From assembly GCA_964019425.1 (NCBI GenBank), contig OZ025801.1:248001-312000 (forward strand): DNA of 64,000 nucleotides. Reading direction: 5' to 3'. The stretch's first letter is position 1. Each line of letters starts with the position of its first letter. The translations under genes and the position numbers were made by a program. A model generated the notes under the pieces. That model searched no databases. It was not told the origin of the DNA and worked only from the letters and a program-made list of their open reading frames with translations. Below are positions 19,175 to 30,096 of the stretch, one piece after another. This stretch comes from Flectonema sp. DT1601 (Eukaryota; Euglenozoa; Diplonemea; Diplonemida; Diplonemidae).

Positions 19175-21660
19175 ATGGAGGAGCCTCTCTTTCGGGTAAT
19201 TATGCGAACGCCAAAAGCAACTGACTGGAAAAAGATTCTAATCCCGTACTTGAAAGATAAATACACTGCTGCTGAAGTTGAAGATCATAAAGATGAAATT
19301 GAGAAGCTGCAGTCTGCATGGAAACGATTATCAGACGGAGTGAAGCTAGATCATATTAGAAGTGAATTCGCGGGAGAAGTAGTAATCCCATACTCAGCAT
19401 TAGTCTTATGCATTGCTAATAGGTTTCCAGGTCTCAAGGGTACATTTCACTGGTCAGATCAGCAGGGAAAGGAGAAGGGATCATGTCCATATTATGAAGC
19501 TGCTTCAGGATTTTATTGTGCTCCATCTACATTAATGAAGACAGCATCAGAGTGTGATATGAATAACTCTGATAGTATTAAAACGGCTTATCAACTTTAC
19601 CTATCAGCTGCTGGAATGTTTCAATGGGGAAAACAACACCTGATCCCGAGAGCAATGGAAGTGACAACAACTAGTGTTGTCGTTAGTATAAAGTGGTTTG
19701 AATTTTGTGAAATTTTTTGCATCGCAGAAGCTATGCGTTGCGCATGTCTGAAAGCCAGTGTAGAAGGGGCCATGTCATCAAAGCACAGTCTGATGTCAAA
19801 ACTTGCTAATGACACAGCCACACAGTACAATACCGCTTTGGGATCACTCTCTGCTGCTGAGGTCCCTGAACACTTCCGCAAAGAAGTAAAACTTTATATC
19901 GAAGTTGCTTATAATTCATACTTAGCAAGAAGTCATGATTACTTAGCTGAAGAATGTCGGGCAGCAGAAGACATTGGAACTGAAATTAGTAATCTCCATG
20001 CTGCCATCCAATACATTCAAAGAGCATCAATCGCTGCGGGTACAGCAACTGATAAAAGACAGGCAGCTTTTGTAGGGGGACTGACAAACGCATACAAGCA
20101 AAGACTACAAAGAGCAAGAGAAGAGAACGCTCGGATCTATGGTGCGAGGATACCTTCTGAGGAACCAGAGCGACAGTCGTTGGGGAAATCGTTTGTTCCA
20201 ACTGAGTTTGCGACAGCACACATGGAAATTGAGGATCCATTTAGTCATTTTGTACCGACAGCTATCGTAGATGCGGTGAATAAGTTTAGTGATGACGTTG
20301 CTCAAATTATTAATCACACTACTCAACAAGCTCGTTCAAGAAGTAGGAGGGCAAGCTACGCTGACATCTCGGAGACAATCGCTGTTTTCGAAGCTCAAAA
20401 AACTCAAGCCCTCCCTCAGCAGTTAGAACGTAAGATTATTTCTATTCAAGAAGAGTCCAGTTCTTCAAGCAAACAATTCTTATTATCATTGTTGTCCCCT
20501 GTTAGTAAGCAAGTTGACCAGTGTAATAACTTTGTCACTCATGCTACTGAAAAATTACAAGCTGACTACAAAGAAGAACAGACAGTTAGAGAACAATATG
20601 GATCTAGCTTACCAATATCATCATTGCACTCACAGGATATGGAAAGTGCGAGAAATGCAGTCACTGATGTAGCAACTAGACTCGATGAAATTTCTATGAA
20701 TATAAAACAATTTCGTCAAATTGCTGAACAGAACAGTGATCAGTTAGAGAGGCTAGACTACCCCGTGTCACAAGTAAATGATGCATTGAAAAGTTGTGAA
20801 CAAAGTGAACTTGATCAGCAAATGTCTGCAAAGTTATCTGAAATTAAACGACTCGATGATCAGCTTGAGGAATACGAAGCCGTTCAATTAGTGGCTTTGA
20901 ATGAAATGAGACAAAAACCAGATCTTCAACAGCTGACTGATGTTCTTGTTGGATTAACAACAGAACTAGCTCGCTCTCAATCAATAGAAGACTACATGGT
21001 TCCTTATCTAAGCTTTCAACAAGAAGTTGTTAAAAGTAGTAATGCTATCCAAGCATTAACCAGAACATTACATACGGAAATTGAATCATTCCAACTGAGT
21101 GTTGAGGGAGGATTAACTCTCAATCCAACAGCTGAACGAGTTGTCTCTCGACTAGTTCAAGCACATTCATTGTACTGCAATTATCACAATGATATTATAG
21201 ACATGTCTCGTAATGCTGGTGATGTGTGTATTTTTTTTTTTTTTTTTTTTTTAAATGATATTTTTTTCTCCTCTGAAAAATAAAACAACAACAGCTTTCT
21301 CGCACAGCTGAACGACTCCGAGGAAGGATATCAGAGTGTGCAGTAGCAAGAGTAACTGATAGAGATGATCGTGTGAATGAGGTATGATTACTTTTGATTA
21401 ACTGTCAAGGGTACCTCATTATAATATTTAACCATCTAAAATACAAACACAGGCTGAAATGGCACTTAAGTTAGATGAGAAGAAGAAACAATTGGAAGAG
21501 GCAGCACTGGAAGTTGAGAAGAGTACGGAAGAGGCAATGAGAATCGCAGCGTTGCAGAAAAGAGCGAGAGCGCAGGCACAGCAGTCGATGTCTCCTTTGA
21601 TGGGAGTTCCTGGAAGTCCGGTAATGGAGAGTCAGCAGCAGCAGTTGGCTTTGCTTCAGC

Positions 21661-21694
<34 letters not shown>

Positions 21695-22778
21695 GCCGAT
21701 GTCACCTTTAATGGGAACACCTTCAGGTAGTCCTATTACTGTTGAGAGTCAGCAGGCAGTCAGTCAGACTCAGCAGTTGGCATTACTTCGCCAACAACAG
21801 TTGGAAAAACAGCAACAGCACCAACAGCAGCTGGCACTGCTACAGCGACAACGCGAAGAACAACAAAAGCAACTCGAACACCAACGTCAGGCACAGCTCC
21901 TCGCGGAACAACAAAAGCAACAGCAACTCGCCGCCCTTCAGCAACAACAAGCAACTGCTGAGCAACAGCTGCAACAACAGCAGCTGTTGCTGTTGCAACA
22001 ACAGCAGAAGGCAGCAGAGCAACAGAAGCATCAACAGATTGCTGCTCTGGAACGAATGCAACAGGCTGAACAACAAAAACAAATACAACTTCAGCAACAG
22101 CAGTTCGCCGCAGAGGAAAATAAGAGACTGTTGGCTGCACAGCAACAACAACAACAGTTAGCCGCTCAGAAGGCGCAGCAAGCTGAGCAGCTTCGTCAGC
22201 GGCAATTAGCTGCGCAGAAAGCTGCCGAGGCTCAGCAGCTGCAGTTGCAACAGTTGGCTGCACAGAGGGCTGCCGAAGCTGCTGCTGCAGAAGAGAACAA
22301 GAGACTGCTGGCTGCGCAGCAGTTGCAGCAACAGCAATTGGCCGCTCAGAAAGCTGCGGAACAACAACAGCAACAACTGGCGCAGCATGCAGCTGCTCAA
22401 CAAGCTGCCGCTCAGCAAGCTGCTCAGCAGCAGTTATTGCAGCAGCAGCAACAGCAGCAGTTGGCTGCCCAAAATGCCGCGCAACAACTTGCTCAACAGC
22501 AGCAGTTACAGCAGCAGCAACAACAGCAGTTGGCACAACAACAGCATGCTGCTCAGCAGCAGCAGCAGCAGCAATTGGCACACCAACAGCAGCAGGCTGC
22601 TTTACTTCAACAGCAACAATTGCAGCAACCTCCGGCAGGGCAGCAGTTTGCTCAGCCACTGCAACAATTTGGAGTTCCTCAACAGCAACTCTTCAACCAG
22701 CACACCAATCCTAACGCTCCACCTCCACCTCCACCCCCACCGCCACCGGCACCTGTCGCGGATTTCTTACAGTTTTAA
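19175..22778 (+). CDS. PDCD6IP: ALIX/Bro1-like ESCRT adaptor with poly-Gln, Pro-rich tail
   Basis: Three exons are inferred: 19175-21223, 21295-21381 and 21453-22778, all phase 0, giving about 1153 residues. Residues 1-390 match a BRO1 domain (TPKATDWKK, Y..AASGFYCAPS, MFQWG). Residues about 400-725 are the helical LYPxL-binding V domain. The C-terminal third is mostly Gln/Ala with coiled-coil character and ends in a run of ten prolines. Known ALIX/Bro1 proteins bind ESCRT-III and cargo in endosomal sorting, cytokinesis and membrane repair. The start at 19175 (MEEPLFRVI) is chosen because upstream in-frame codons encode only Lys/Phe runs. The Gln-rich tail is far longer than usual. Exon 2 supplies the end of the V domain, so splicing is needed for the whole protein. 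Confidence 0.88.
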
Positions 22779-23578
22779 CTGATCTTTCCGTGTAGTTAGT
22801 CAGACCGTTAATGTTAAAAGAGTAGTCTTTATAGATGCTAGCTGATGTTTGTTTTTAGCCCGTTACAATAATTCTAACTACTCCGGGCTTAGTTTTCTTT
22901 TTTTCCCGTTCCCTTCAGCTATTTGGAACTGCCGGTTATTTTCTATCTTCCTAGTCCCAATGGGGCAAAAAAAAAAAAAAATAATAATAAAGTTAAGCTG
23001 TAGTGTTCTCTTATTGTTGACTTTGTTGGTATATATACATAGCCATTCGTATGCTAAGTATATTTGTTATTGAGATAAATCTGCCTTAGGGATCTTTTTT
23101 TCCCATTCTTGTATTCCAACCTAAATTGATGCATGTCCTTCCGCCAACTTCACGAGAATCTACACATTGGCGTTGACAGGAAAATCTTTTTTCTGTTTCG
23201 ATTTTTTTTTTTTTTTTTTTTTGTTTTCTTTTTCGCTGTCTTATTTTCTTGGTTCTACCCAAACAAAAAAAAAAGTTTTTTTTTTTTTTTTTTTTTTTTT
23301 GCTTCTTCTCAATTATTTAGCAGCCGACGATGTTCCATTTTTATTGGGGTAAATAAGAACAGGTTCTGATTTTTTTTAATTTATTTTTTTTTGTTTTTTT
23401 TTTTTGTAATTCTTTTTGTTAATCACTGGTATATTTGTTTTCGAAAACAGTAGTCACACAACAATATGATTGCTGAGATGGATAACTATTCAGATTAAGA
23501 TCAGTTTATTTATTCTAATGTCCTTAAACATTTACTTTCAATCAGAGTATTACTCCGTTAAAAATATTAAATAAGAAA
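22779..23578. other. Intergenic, poly-T rich
   Basis: T runs occur around 23205, 23280-23300 and 23390. It includes the 3' UTR of the ALIX-like gene and the leader of the F-box gene. No other feature is seen. Confidence 0.5.
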
Positions 23579-24262
23579 ATGGTTTTGTATGTCTCCAGCT
23601 GCCCAGCTGTTCTCCCACTTGATATTTGGAGGACTGTTCTGGGCCATTGTGATCAGAATATGATTAACAATGTTATGAAAACAAATAAATCAATGTTGGA
23701 GCTCTGTTCTGAAGACCAACTGTGGAACAAACTCGCCATCGCAACATTTAAAGTAAAACCAAGAATTGGAAAAGGAAAAGAGTTGTTCAGGTATTTTAAG
23801 GACAGTACACCTGTTATGATTCCTGTCACATTAAAATACACAGATGCTTCAGATTGGGGAATGACGTTCAGATGTGAGCTTATGCTCAAACCAGAAGGAG
23901 TGTTCTGTACTGCGACAGGTGTCGTCCGTGCCAATGTCACTGTCTCTCATCCTGAGCGATTCTTACTGACAGAAGTGAGGGCTAAGGGTGCTGGTTGGGG
24001 GTTTAGCTCGCCGTTAAAAAAGTTTTCAGTATCTGCCACAGCGAATTCAATGGAACAGTCTGGTCCAGATGCTACGAACACTACTCACATGGAGCCATAC
24101 ACCCTTGACGATCCAACTAAGGAACAGACTTTTAAATTAAGCAAACCTCTCGTTGCGAAAGACGTCCTCATCAAACTCATCGAAGGAGCTAAAAAAGATG
24201 AAAACATCGATACGGAGTATGTCTTTATTTATGGACACAAGATTCCTCATAACTTGGTTTGA
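23579..24262 (+). CDS. F-box protein with C-terminal beta-sandwich-like domain
   Basis: The protein has 227 residues. Residues about 10-58 fit an F-box (LPLDIWRTVLGHC ... MKTNKSMLELCSEDQLWNKLA), which binds Skp1 in SCF ubiquitin ligases. The remaining about 150 residues contain FLLTEVRAKGAGWGFSSPLK and a late VFIYGHK strand. This suggests a galactose-binding or discoidin-like jelly-roll fold as substrate reader, which is inference. There are no introns. Neighbours give no clue to substrate. The start is the first Met after a clear leader. Confidence 0.75.
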   Translation: MVLYVSSCPAVLPLDIWRTVLGHCDQNMINNVMKTNKSMLELCSEDQLWNKLAIATFKVKPRIGKGKELFRYFKDSTPVMIPVTLKYTDASDWGMTFRCELMLKPEGVFCTATGVVRANVTVSHPERFLLTEVRAKGAGWGFSSPLKKFSVSATANSMEQSGPDATNTTHMEPYTLDDPTKEQTFKLSKPLVAKDVLIKLIEGAKKDENIDTEYVFIYGHKIPHNLV

Positions 24263-24782
24263 ATATATCTGAAGGCATCACAAGGTGATTCTAAAACATA
24301 TTTATTTTTTCATTTTCATTTTCATTCTCATTTTTTTTATTTTATTTTTATTTTATTAGAACAATATCCGTCACAAGCATCACTCGTTTGATGCGGTACT
24401 TTAATTGCTTTTACGCACAGGTAGGATACATATTTGGAAAAAAAAAATAGCAAAAAAAACGTTTTTCCCTTGTTTTTTTTTTTATATAATTATGTTATTA
24501 GCAACTGTGACTGTTGTTGGGTTGTTGGACGTGGTCTCCCACTGAGTTTTTCGAATCCCCCTCTTTTTGATTTGAAAAAAAAAAAAATTAATAATAATAA
24601 TCTTTCTCTCTGTCTCTCTTTAATATATAAAAAAACAAAAAATAAAAAACTTAAGGTAACGTACGCAAACTGGTTGGAAATAGTGTGTGTTTTCCCTACT
24701 TCCTCTCTTTTAATAATTTATTGTTATGTTGTCGTGGCGAACAAAAAAAAAAAAAAAAAATAGCAATATTTCCTCTCTCTCT

Positions 24783-25219
24783 CCCCTTTGCCTGCCTCTT
24801 GGTGGTCATTTGCTTCAAGTCTACGTCTCTTCCCACCAGTGAGAGTCTTATGGATAAGTGGTACTAATTAATATGTTTTTTTTTCTTTTTTTCTTTTTCT
24901 CTTCCTCCTCATTGCTTGGTAATCTTGTTTAAAAAAAACTTTTTCAGTTTTCTTTTTTTTTGAAAAAGATTACCAAGGCAACAAAAAAAAAAAAAACTTT
25001 TTTCTTTTCCCTTTTGATTAATTCCCTCTTTTTTTTAAAGTCCCCTTTCTCTTGCTTCGAGTGTCACCAGCTTTGAAGAAAATTGAAAGAAAAGAAAAGA
25101 AAAAAAAAAAATAATAATGTTTACCCACTTTTTTTTTAAAATTATTCCCTTTGCCTGCCTCTTGGTGGTCATTTTGCTTCAAGTCTACGTCTCTTCCCAC
25201 CAGTGAGAGTCTTATGGAT
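24783..25219 (+). repeat. Pair of 73-bp direct repeats flanking about 290 bp
   Basis: Bases 24783-24855 and 25147-25219 are almost identical and differ by one T in a T run. Shared words are TTTGCCTGCCTCTTGGTGGT and CTACGTCTCTTCCCACCAGT. The high identity implies a recent duplication. The interval contains a 15-16 bp inverted repeat and poly-T/A stretches, so a small mobile element or segmental duplication are both possible. Confidence 0.85.
24912..24981. repeat. Inverted repeat (15-16 bp arms)
   Basis: TTGCTTGGTAATCTT at 24912-24926 pairs with AAGATTACCAAGGCAA at 24966-24981, with one extra base in one arm and a loop of about 39. It lies between the two 73-bp direct repeats. Confidence 0.8.
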
Positions 25220-25871
25220 GTTTGCGTCTAATTTTTTTTTCCCTTTTAAAAACCCCCTCTTCCCTGAGTTAATGCCTCTAATAAAATAAAATATTTCTAA
25301 AAAAAACTAAATCTACTGTGGTATCCTGCGTTAGCTGAGAAGACGACAGACCATGATACTGCCATAATGCCTTACTTAGCATAAGGTACAAGAATGTGAT
25401 CTTCCTATTTTGTGTCTTAACAAAAAAAGAAAAAAAAATAACTAACTTTCTTTTTTTGTTGTATTATATGCATGTAAAAAGTATTTCTCTCCCCCCCCTT
25501 TTTTTTTCCCCCTATTCTTAACGATTATATTATTCCCCTCTTTACACATTGTTCCATAGTCAGTCTCGCTGCAAACAACCTGTTTGTGCGTCTTTCAAAC
25601 GATTTTGTCCTTTTTTTTTTTAAAATTACTCTTTTGTTAAATAAAAAAGCTCAAACAAAAAAAAAAAAAAAAAATGCAACAGCAAAAAAAAAAAAAAAAA
25701 AATCGACAGGTTTTTTAGCCAGTATTCTGCACATCTTGCAGTCTTTTAGACGAAAAATATCTTTTTTTGTTTTTGTTTTTGTTTTGTTTTCTTTTTGTAA
25801 TGTTTTTACTGTGCATGTATGGCTGCAACAATGCCATCTCTCGTGTGTATAAACGTGTTGAGTCTTCTTGT

Positions 25872-26042
25872 TGAGAATAGGTATTCGTTTTACCTGACGT
25901 AACTCCTTTTATGGTTCCAGCTATCCTAGGGAAACTTCGGAGTGAACCAGCTACTAGATTGGTTCGATGGGTCTTTCGGCTTTGACGAGTGATTTGCACG
26001 TCAAGCACTGTAACGGACCTCCTTGAGTTTCCCACGGCTTAC
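25872..26042 (-). rRNA. LSU rRNA domain II fragment, diverged (probable rDNA relic)
   Basis: Read on the minus strand this matches the conserved eukaryotic 25S/28S segment. In order it shows GGAGGTCCGT, TGACGTGCAAATC, CGAAAGACC, ATCGAACCA, TCTAGTAGCTGGTTC, CTCCGAAGTTTCCCT, AGGATAGCTGG, GGTAAAACGAAT and CCTATTCTCAA. A usually conserved stretch before CGAAAGAC (GGGTATAGGGG) is absent, and the part between GGTAAAACGAAT and CTATTCTCAA is shortened. This suggests a decayed or highly derived copy. No neighbouring LSU domains lie in their normal place. Confidence 0.85.
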
Positions 26043-26364
26043 AAGATGGCTGCAGCTATCTAGAGAGGGTTTTCGTTGGGTCAAAGCGATAGAGTTGTTT
26101 GGAAACATTGTATCGTAGCGTTTTCAGTTTCGCGCGAGAAATTTCCCTCCTCTGCCTCCCCTGTTGAAGGTATTCTGCAAAATCTTTTCTTCCAGGTGAG
26201 GGAAAGGAATGAGGAAGGTGGATTCCTTTTCTTATTGGGTCACGTTTTTTTTCCTGTGTTTTTTTTAAATTTTTTTTTTTTTAAAGGTGTTTTATTTTTT
26301 TTTTATTTTTTTTTTTATTTTCTAAGAAATCGGTAGCCCACAACTCATCCCTACTGACAGTTAC

Positions 26365-26680
26365 TATGTTTGCTGATTGTGCGCCCAAACCAATTCTTTT
26401 CAAAGCACCTTTCTCGATCGAAATGTCTAGCCGTCAGGTATTGGAAAAAGAAGTGGAAAGGAAAACCTTTCTTCGATTCCGTTTCCTGTCTATTCTCTTC
26501 TTCTTTTTTTTTATATTTTTTTTTTTATAGTTATTGTTTTGTATGTTTCTTTTTACAACAAGGTACTCGCTTTCAATGTGTCGCACAGCTTGGTCTCATC
26601 CACGTGATGTGCCGATTTTGCGTCCAATCAACGGGGACTTCTTCGATCGGAAATTTCTTGCCGTCAGTTTTTTGAGGAGC
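26365..26680 (+). repeat. Two diverged copies of a short dispersed repeat
   Basis: Bases about 26370-26440 and 26606-26670 share TGCYGATT.TGCG.CCAA, TCGATCG.AAAT and GCCGTCAG in order. The GTGATGTGCCGATT part also resembles the tail of the repeat family at 28342, 31511 and 49223. No function is apparent. Confidence 0.55.
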
Positions 26681-26719
26681 TTCAATTCTCGCTTTCATCG
26701 ATTTTTTTTTTTTTTTTTT

Positions 26720-27780
26720 TTTGTTTTTTAATATTCATTTGCTTCAGCCTAGATGCAATTAGAAAAAAAAAAAAATACACGCACTTATCAAGCAACCTTT
26801 TCTCTTTCCATTACCTGGAACGGAATATCATTTAAATATTTTCTTATAGAAATCCATTTTTGTTGTGGAATTCATTCTCTTTTATCTACTGTCAGGTTTT
26901 GTCTTGTTCTTTCTTGATTGCTTTGTGAAAAGGTTTAGTACGCTTGTGGTTTGTTACAAGTGGAAAAAAAAAAAAAAAAAAAAAAAAAAAAGGAATACTA
27001 CCTTTTTGAGCAACTGCTTTGTTGTGTCGAGGCGTTGATTTGTTTTTCTAAGTAGAGTATAAAATACGAAAGGAGGGAGTTATTATCAACCTCGGTGAAA
27101 TTTGCGATTAATATTTATTTATCTAATGTTTTGGTAGTTCTTCTTATCCTTAGGAACGAAACAAAAAAGATTCTCGTAAAAAAACAAAAACAAAAACAAA
27201 AACAAAAAAACTATTTATATATTCGATCGACTTAGTTGCACCACTGGGTGCTTTTTTCAATAATATTATTATTTTATTTTATTTTATACACGATATTGTT
27301 TTTTTTTGTTCCTCTATTTCCCTTGTTCTACTTCTCTTAGGTTTTTACAGCTACTGCTGCTTTGAAAAAATAATAACCAAAACACCTAACAAATGTTGTT
27401 TGGATCCTCTTTTTGATGTGAGGTACTTCCCAAGAACATCGTTAGATTCCCCTTTTATGGTTGTTGTCAATCAATCCTACTTCCTCTCTTAGTTTGCTAA
27501 TTAAGTCAATATATTATTATTCGGATTTATCGTTTTTTTTTTTTCTTTCTTTCTTTTGTTGGGTAGTCTGTTGTATCTTCTGATTATGTTATAGTCCTTC
27601 CTTAAACTAACTTGTTTTGCTCAAAGTCCTTCACCTCAATAAATAAGAAGATGATCTGCTACGACATACTTGTCAGCAGTCACAATCACATGTTCATTGT
27701 CTTTGTTATGGTGACGACCAATAGTCAATAGTGGTAGTTTGGGTTTTTTTTACACTTTTTTTTCCTTTCCTTTTTTTTTT
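26720..27780. other. Gene-poor region
   Basis: A and T runs are frequent (for example 26965-26991 and 27770-27786). An A/C alternating stretch lies at 27180-27210. No coding region is recognised. Bases 27600-27760 could contain more SSU-like sequence, but the match is too weak to annotate. Confidence 0.4.
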
Positions 27781-27799
27781 TTTTTTGTTAATTCTCCTT

Positions 27800-27950
27800 C
27801 ACACAGCCCGTTGCTACCGATTGGCTGTGGGATAGATTTGAGAGGAGAGAGCTCTCTGCGGGCAACCGCTTGAAGAAGATGGGAAACCTTTTTAACTTGC
27901 GTCGTGATGAGGATCGATGATTGCAATTATCCTCTTTGAATGAGGAAATA
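27800..27950 (+). rRNA. Two SSU rRNA 3'-domain fragments in permuted order
   Basis: Bases 27800-27880 match the 3' end of eukaryotic SSU rRNA: CACACAGCCCGTTGC, TACCGATTGGCTG and a later GGGCAAC, collinear with helix 44. Bases about 27883-27950 match the segment that should lie about 70 bases before it: GAAAC, GTCGTGATGAGGAT, TTGCAATTAT and TGAATGAGGAA, equivalent to GTCGTGCTGGGGATAG and ATTGCAATTATT in standard SSU. The natural order is therefore reversed within 150 bp while both keep the + strand. This is a rearranged relic or a permuted fragment gene. Confidence 0.75.
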
Positions 27951-28134
27951 GACAGCAGTACTACTGTGCTTTGGTTTCTGTTTAACAATTACTATTTCTG
28001 ATGCCGCGATGTTCTACTCTGATCTCCTGGTTTTCTTTATTTAGTTTAAATATTCCCCCCTCTTGCCTTTCGCCTCTTGTTATTCATTTCCCTTTTCTTT
28101 TTTTTTTTCCACTGTTTCGTTCTTTTAGTACCTT

Positions 28135-28165
28135 AAGTCAAGTCAGGCGTATTTTATTGCTGCTC
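28135..28165 (+). rRNA. Possible SSU rRNA central-domain fragment
   Basis: TCAAGTCAGGCGTATT resembles the SSU segment TCAAAGCAGGCGTATTGCTC. It is short, so it could be chance, but it lies among stronger SSU fragments on the same strand. Confidence 0.35.
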
Positions 28166-28341
28166 CTAAAGAGGTAGTTCTACAAGGTCTCCTGTGTTAT
28201 CTTTTCTTTAAGATAGTTTACACGGCATTGTGCTGTTTTTTTTTTTTTTTTTTTTTTTTTGTTGTTGTACCTACAAACCCATTGTTCGGTAGAAAGAGAA
28301 TTTCGGGCAGCGTAACTAACTTTTTCCTTTATTAGAATTTT

Positions 28342-28410
28342 GCAACGGTTGCGCACAAACAGAACAAAAGTGTGAGTAAAAAAGTAAAAGTGATGTTTGC
28401 CGATTCTTTT
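28342..28410 (+). repeat. Dispersed repeat R1, copy a
   Basis: The core GGTTGCGCACAAACA, AAAAGTGTGAG and GCCGATTCTTTT recurs at 31511, 41548 (core only) and 49223 (3' part). It is followed by a T run. See the finding on R1. Confidence 0.75.
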
Positions 28411-28994
28411 TTTTTTTTTTTGTCTTGTGGAATATTAGCCTTAACATGGCAGAGTTCTCGTTTGAAATATATTTTTGTTGAATCTCATGCTGAGTTCTGT
28501 TTGGGTTGTGCCGTTGCTGATTTCAATTGTTTTTTTTTCTTTTTCTTCCCCTCACCTCCTTTTTACTGGACTTCGTAATCTAATAAATTATACAAAACAA
28601 CACATTTTATATAAAAAGAGGAAACACATAATAATTGGTAGCACGAAGTAGTCATCCTGTCTAATAGGATTGATTACAAGGCCAGGTCGGTCTTTTATTT
28701 TTTGTTCTCTTGCCTTATTTTTCTATTACCCCCCACCGCCTTCGCCTTTTACCCTAGTTCTATTCTTTCTAAGGACACGGATAGATACCTGACTTTTAGA
28801 ATGGTGTTTCAGATTAGAAGAAATTATTATCAAGTAGTTCACAGGCACACTTCATAAATATGTATATTGTGATTGGTGGAGGTTGGTACTCGTTAATCTT
28901 TTCTATAAAGGTTTGGTGATTGTAACTACATGTATTTCTTAATTCCTTAACAATAAGTCTCGGTAGTTTTAAAAAAAAAAAAAAAAAAAAAACA

Positions 28995-29447
28995 ATGGTC
29001 AACGTTCATGAAATACTGACATACGATGGCTCTGCCACTGATATAATCCTAAACTACATAGCATTGGTCGTGACCCTGTTTCCGTTTTTATTTTTTCTGT
29101 TAAAGGGAGGAAGTGGTAAAATATTGATATGGTGGGGAACGGTGTTTATATTTTTATGGGCATTTCAAATTGGACTCTGCCTAGCTGAAGGCTGTACTGG
29201 AATCTCTATTGTGTGGAACGCTGTTATTGGACATGGAGTTGTGGATCACATGCGAGAAACTGTTTTTAATTTTAGAGTTCTTCTATTTTCTGGAATATTC
29301 GCAGCTGTAATCGATGCGTACTACCTCTTCTCGACTGATTTAATTACCACAGCAGCTCATGCTTGTGCCCTCTTACTGGGATCTCTTCTGAGTGGACTCT
29401 GGTGGTATTGTGGAAAGAATAGACGAGGATACTCAGCTATTCAATAA
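28995..29447 (+). CDS. Four-TM membrane protein of unknown family
   Basis: The protein has 150 residues. Four hydrophobic helices are visible at about 18-37, 44-64, 92-112 and 117-138, followed by a short basic tail (GKNRRGYSAIQ). There is no signal sequence beyond helix 1. I do not recognise a family. The size and topology resemble small tetraspan proteins, but there is no CCG-type tetraspanin loop. The gene directly follows a poly-A run, as many genes here do. Degenerate pieces of its 3' end occur downstream at 29525-29810, showing local duplication. Confidence 0.7.
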   Translation: MVNVHEILTYDGSATDIILNYIALVVTLFPFLFFLLKGGSGKILIWWGTVFIFLWAFQIGLCLAEGCTGISIVWNAVIGHGVVDHMRETVFNFRVLLFSGIFAAVIDAYYLFSTDLITTAAHACALLLGSLLSGLWWYCGKNRRGYSAIQ

Positions 29448-29524
29448 TCAAAACAATATTATCAAGGAGAAGTATTTAGGGAGCGTGTGTGCGCCTTTCA
29501 GCACTCGTAAGAGCGAGCCAATAG

Positions 29525-29810
29525 CAGGTCTGTGGACTCTCTTAAAGTAGTCTCTAGACGAGGATGCTCAGTCATTTAATAAGCTAAACAATATCATCAA
29601 AGAGAGTTGTTTGTTTTATTGCTGTTACGAGAAACTGTTTTTTTTTCTTTTTTTTTTTTTTTCTTTTTTTTTTCTTTTCTCCATTTTAAAAAAATTGGCT
29701 TGATCTTAAAAAACTACGCAGAAAATGGTATAACATGTTGTTGATGTTCGCAGCTTCAACAAATTTAATACAGCAGCTCATGCTTGTGGTCTGTAGTAGT
29801 TATTTTTGAT
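29525..29810 (+). pseudogene. Degenerate duplicate pieces of the four-TM gene 3' end
   Basis: Bases 29525-29605 match the last codons and 3' UTR of the intact gene (AGACGAGGAT.CTCAG, AACAATAT.ATCAA). Bases 29755-29800 match an upstream coding piece (CAGCAGCTCATGCTTGTG). The two pieces are in inverted order relative to the gene and separated by poly-T. They cannot encode the protein. Confidence 0.75.
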
Positions 29811-30096
29811 TGTTAGTCTTCAATAGGAATATTATTGATAAGGACACTTTGTATTAATGTATGTAGCGTCTCTTATAAAATAAAAATGTTTATTGTTTTG
29901 TGTAGTTCATCGAAATCTTTATTGATTCGATTTAACTTATATTTTTTTTTTTTTTAATTATCTGCGTCAAACCGTCTCAATTATCAAAAAATCTTTTTGT
30001 CTTTGGGATGAGTAGATGTAAAGAAACCTTCCTCCTTTCTGTTGGATATATTTTTTTTTCCCTTTTTTTTTTTTTTTTTTTTTTTTCTCTTCTAAG

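Larger units (their letters stand above)
24263..25860. other. Gene-poor region with duplicated segment and hairpin
   Basis: It contains short homopolymer-encoded frames only. Named features inside are the 73-bp direct repeats (24783 and 25147) and the inverted repeat at 24912-24981. Bases 25320-25400 are complex but unassigned. Confidence 0.5.

Noticed and set aside
21742-22782. Overlapping Ser/Asn-, Leu- and Val/Ala-rich frames in the Gln-rich exon
   Set aside because: They are alternate frames of CAG/CAA-rich coding DNA.
24434-24763. Open frame of 109 codons
   Set aside because: Mostly Lys, Phe and Asn from homopolymers; no start context or domain.
27903-27985. Box C/D snoRNA (GTGATGA with a late CTGT)
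   Set aside because: The segment matches SSU rRNA instead, and no proper box D is present.
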